From assembly GCA_023388015.1 (NCBI GenBank), contig JAEWHB010000145.1, positions 1-14,874 of the forward strand: a DNA stretch of 14,874 nt, given 5' to 3'. The notes below the pieces were generated by a model, which saw only the letters and a program-made list of their open reading frames with translations, made no database searches and was not told the origin of the DNA. The position numbers were made by a program, and so were the translations under genes. Source of the DNA: Bacteroidota bacterium (lineage in GTDB: Bacteria > Bacteroidota > Bacteroidia > Flavobacteriales > Weeksellaceae). Shown one piece after another: positions 13,044 to 14,874 of the stretch (position 1 is its first letter; every line of letters starts with the position of its first letter).

Positions 13044-14507
13044 TTGACTTTTCGTGTTTGCTATATACTTTCAGCAGTTGGATTATGGCTTTTATCCAAT
13101 CCGCTATTATCGCAGGATCCGTACATTTTTAGCAATGACCGATTCAGTGGTATCAGCACTGTTGGGATCTCTCCTACCCAAAGCTTTCTTAATCCTAATC
13201 AATGGGATGTTCACTTGTTTTCAGAAAACATCTTTATTCAAAACAGCTACGGATATATATCCAAAACGAGCATTCTGGGAATTACCGACGGAGAAATCAG
13301 AGAAGCAAACATCGGACAAAATATAACCGGTGAAAATACCAAAAAAGTTTGGGATTATTACAACAAAGACATAACCGGATATCATTTCAGCAATGAAATC
13401 ATGGGACCATCAGCGTCCTTCAATTTTGCAATTGCAGAAAAGGATTTTTCTGTTGGCGTCTTTTCAAAACTCCGTACACAGAGCTCAATTATTGATGTGG
13501 ACAATTATCTTCAATTTACCAATCAGGAAATTCTCGAACCCGTACTTTATAACTTAAGCCCTTTTGAAGCCAATTTTATGAACTGGACAGAAATTGGACT
13601 CAACCTCGCAACAGAAATCCCATTTAATTCTGACCATCAATGGATTGCAGGCCTTAATGTCAAATACTTGATGGCTCATGATGCTTTTTATCTGAAAAAT
13701 AATAAAAATGCCGTGATGCGGCGTGAAAATGAAGACATCGTATTAGAAGACGGTTCGCTCGCCAATCAAAAAAATCTTTTCGTATCAGATTTTGATATCG
13801 AAATCGGCTATTCAACCGGCTATGACTTTGAAAATGAAGCCTATAACTATCAATCGCAGGGAAACGGTTTCGGATTTGACTTGGGGTTCGCTTTTGTAAA
13901 TTATGCGGGAAATGACGATGATTATGATTTAAAAATTTCTGCTAACTTATTGGACATCGGATGGGTGAATTTTGATGGATTTCTTCATCATTTTCTGGGT
14001 GAAAACTTTCAATACACCCATAATTCAAATCTGGAAGACATTGAATTTGAATCGCCCGAACAATACGCGCAAATCATCAGCAACGAAATTTACGGAAACC
14101 CAACTCAATCCTTGGTTTCAAACGATTTTAAAATCGGACTGCCGACAAGTCTGCATTTCAACGCAAGTAAAAACATCGGTCAAAATCAATATATAAATCT
14201 TGATGTCATGCAGCGTCTTCCCCTCTTTGAAAACAGCTTGAAACGAAGCAATATCATCAATGCTTCTTACATTATGAGCCAACATAAATTCGCCTATGGC
14301 GCTTCTGTTTCGGCTTATGAATACAAAAATTTTCAAATGGGTGCCTTTCTCCGATATGGTCCACTTATCATCGGCAGTGAAAATCTGCTTCCTATATTTA
14401 TTCCGCACCAAAAACTTCACGGTGCAGATTTCTACATTGGATTAAAAATTTACCCGCTCAGCAACCGCGAAATTGAACGCAGAAGCCGTAAACCTTGTAA
14501 ATGCTAA
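13044..14507 (+). CDS. DUF5723-type exported outer-membrane protein, TTG start
   Basis: This 487-residue protein resembles the Bacteroidota family DUF5723. The early block GISPTQSFLNPNQWDVHLF and the late block FLRYGPLIIGSENLLPIF followed by GADFYIGLKIYPL are the parts I recognise. The function is not known to me. The sequence has the alternating, aromatic-rich character of a beta-barrel envelope protein. The frame is open from just after a TAA at 13002-13004, and no ATG or GTG occurs before the hydrophobic signal segment, so the start is taken as the TTG at 13044, giving a signal peptide ending LLSQ (residue 24). The C-terminus is unusual: a basic tail ending in RRSRKPCKC with two cysteines, after the last predicted strand. 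The stop codon overlaps that of the convergent cinA gene. Confidence 0.72.
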   Translation: MTFRVCYILSAVGLWLLSNPLLSQDPYIFSNDRFSGISTVGISPTQSFLNPNQWDVHLFSENIFIQNSYGYISKTSILGITDGEIREANIGQNITGENTKKVWDYYNKDITGYHFSNEIMGPSASFNFAIAEKDFSVGVFSKLRTQSSIIDVDNYLQFTNQEILEPVLYNLSPFEANFMNWTEIGLNLATEIPFNSDHQWIAGLNVKYLMAHDAFYLKNNKNAVMRRENEDIVLEDGSLANQKNLFVSDFDIEIGYSTGYDFENEAYNYQSQGNGFGFDLGFAFVNYAGNDDDYDLKISANLLDIGWVNFDGFLHHFLGENFQYTHNSNLEDIEFESPEQYAQIISNEIYGNPTQSLVSNDFKIGLPTSLHFNASKNIGQNQYINLDVMQRLPLFENSLKRSNIINASYIMSQHKFAYGASVSAYEYKNFQMGAFLRYGPLIIGSENLLPIFIPHQKLHGADFYIGLKIYPLSNREIERRSRKPCKC

Positions 14508-14874
14508 ATTTTTCCGTTCAGGAATTTGAAAACATTCTGCAAAGCCAGTCTGGAAACTTGAGCGATAAAATCTTCGCGCTCCAGATAAGGAAAGAAATAT
14601 CTCACGCTTGTCACCGAATTTTTATCGGCTATCCCAATCCAAATCGTACCGACTTCTTTGCCATCTTCTCCTTTCGCCGGACCGGCAACGCCTGTGGTAG
14701 AAACACCGATATCCGTTTGTAAATGTTCGCGAACGCCTTTTGCCATTGCTTCGGCTACTTCACTGCTTACCACCGTGTGTTTTTGGATTAATTCATTGGA
14801 AACGCCTAAAACCCTTTCTTTCACTTCGGTTGCATACGAAACAATTCCGCCTTTGAAATATTCCGAACTTCCCG
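14504..14874 (-). CDS. cinA: CinA C-terminal (nicotinamide-nucleotide amidohydrolase) domain, partial at the window edge
   Basis: The visible 122 residues are the C-terminal part of a CinA/PncC-family protein, and the frame stays open to the right edge, so the 5' end lies outside the window. The domain hydrolyses nicotinamide mononucleotide to nicotinate mononucleotide in pyridine nucleotide recycling, and in full-length CinA follows a MoCF-like domain. Recognisable blocks are GSSEYFKGGIVSYATEVKER, then SSEVAEAMAKGVRE, then STTGVAGPAKGEDGKEVGTIWIGIA, which carries the family's GxAGP active-site region. An internal GTG at 14822-14824 could be mistaken for a start, but conserved family sequence continues upstream of it. 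The TAG stop overlaps the DUF5723 gene's TAA on the other strand, sharing three bases (14505-14506 plus neighbours, CTAA at 14504-14507). Confidence 0.92.
   Translation of the reverse strand, partial: GSSEYFKGGIVSYATEVKERVLGVSNELIQKHTVVSSEVAEAMAKGVREHLQTDIGVSTTGVAGPAKGEDGKEVGTIWIGIADKNSVTSVRYFFPYLEREDFIAQVSRLALQNVFKFLNGKI

Noticed and set aside
14118..14420. Antisense open frame of 100 codons opposite the DUF5723-type gene
   Set aside because: The plus-strand frame is continuous and protein-like through this stretch; the antisense product shows no domain or start context.
14504..14824. A complete 106-codon gene starting at GTG
   Set aside because: Conserved CinA-family sequence (SSEYFKGGIVSYATEV) continues in frame to the window edge, so the gene is longer and cut by the window.

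Overview
The window looks like chromosome from a member of the Bacteroidota, most likely class Flavobacteriia. The base composition is AT-rich and genes lack Shine-Dalgarno sequences. Several starts are preceded by the TAnnTTTG -7 element of this phylum. Two proteins end in type IX secretion (T9SS) type A sorting domains, and exported proteins show the usual cleavage before Gln (AQ/SQ/GQ). No tRNA, rRNA, CRISPR array, insertion sequence or prophage gene was seen.

Region 1 (1-6140) is mostly housekeeping and stress genes: a Tat-type exported M15 peptidase, a divergent dps/oxyR pair (iron-storing DNA-protection protein and peroxide sensor), chorismate synthase (aroC), and a PcrA/UvrD-type helicase. 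The 335-base gap between aroC and the helicase gene holds two opposing promoters and a small palindromic repeat whose middle arm can pair with either neighbour.

Region 2 (6161-12131) is the most interesting part: five genes for exported proteins, arranged as four on the minus strand and one divergent on the plus strand. They are a small T9SS cargo protein with a Cys pair, an Omp28-like thioredoxin-fold T9SS cargo (CPYC), a DUF6029-type outer-membrane protein with a C-terminal Cys pair, a periplasmic TlpA-like thioredoxin (CGPC), and an Omp28-like lipoprotein (CGWC). Four of the five carry the same TAACACACA motif just before the start codon. Together they suggest a co-expressed envelope/surface thiol-redox module; this is inference.

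Region 3 (12132-14874) has a strong terminator, a possible sigma-54-type promoter, a small outer-membrane beta-barrel protein with its own terminator, a DUF5723-type protein that appears to start at TTG, and the C-terminal part of cinA running off the right edge. The last two genes converge with overlapping stop codons.
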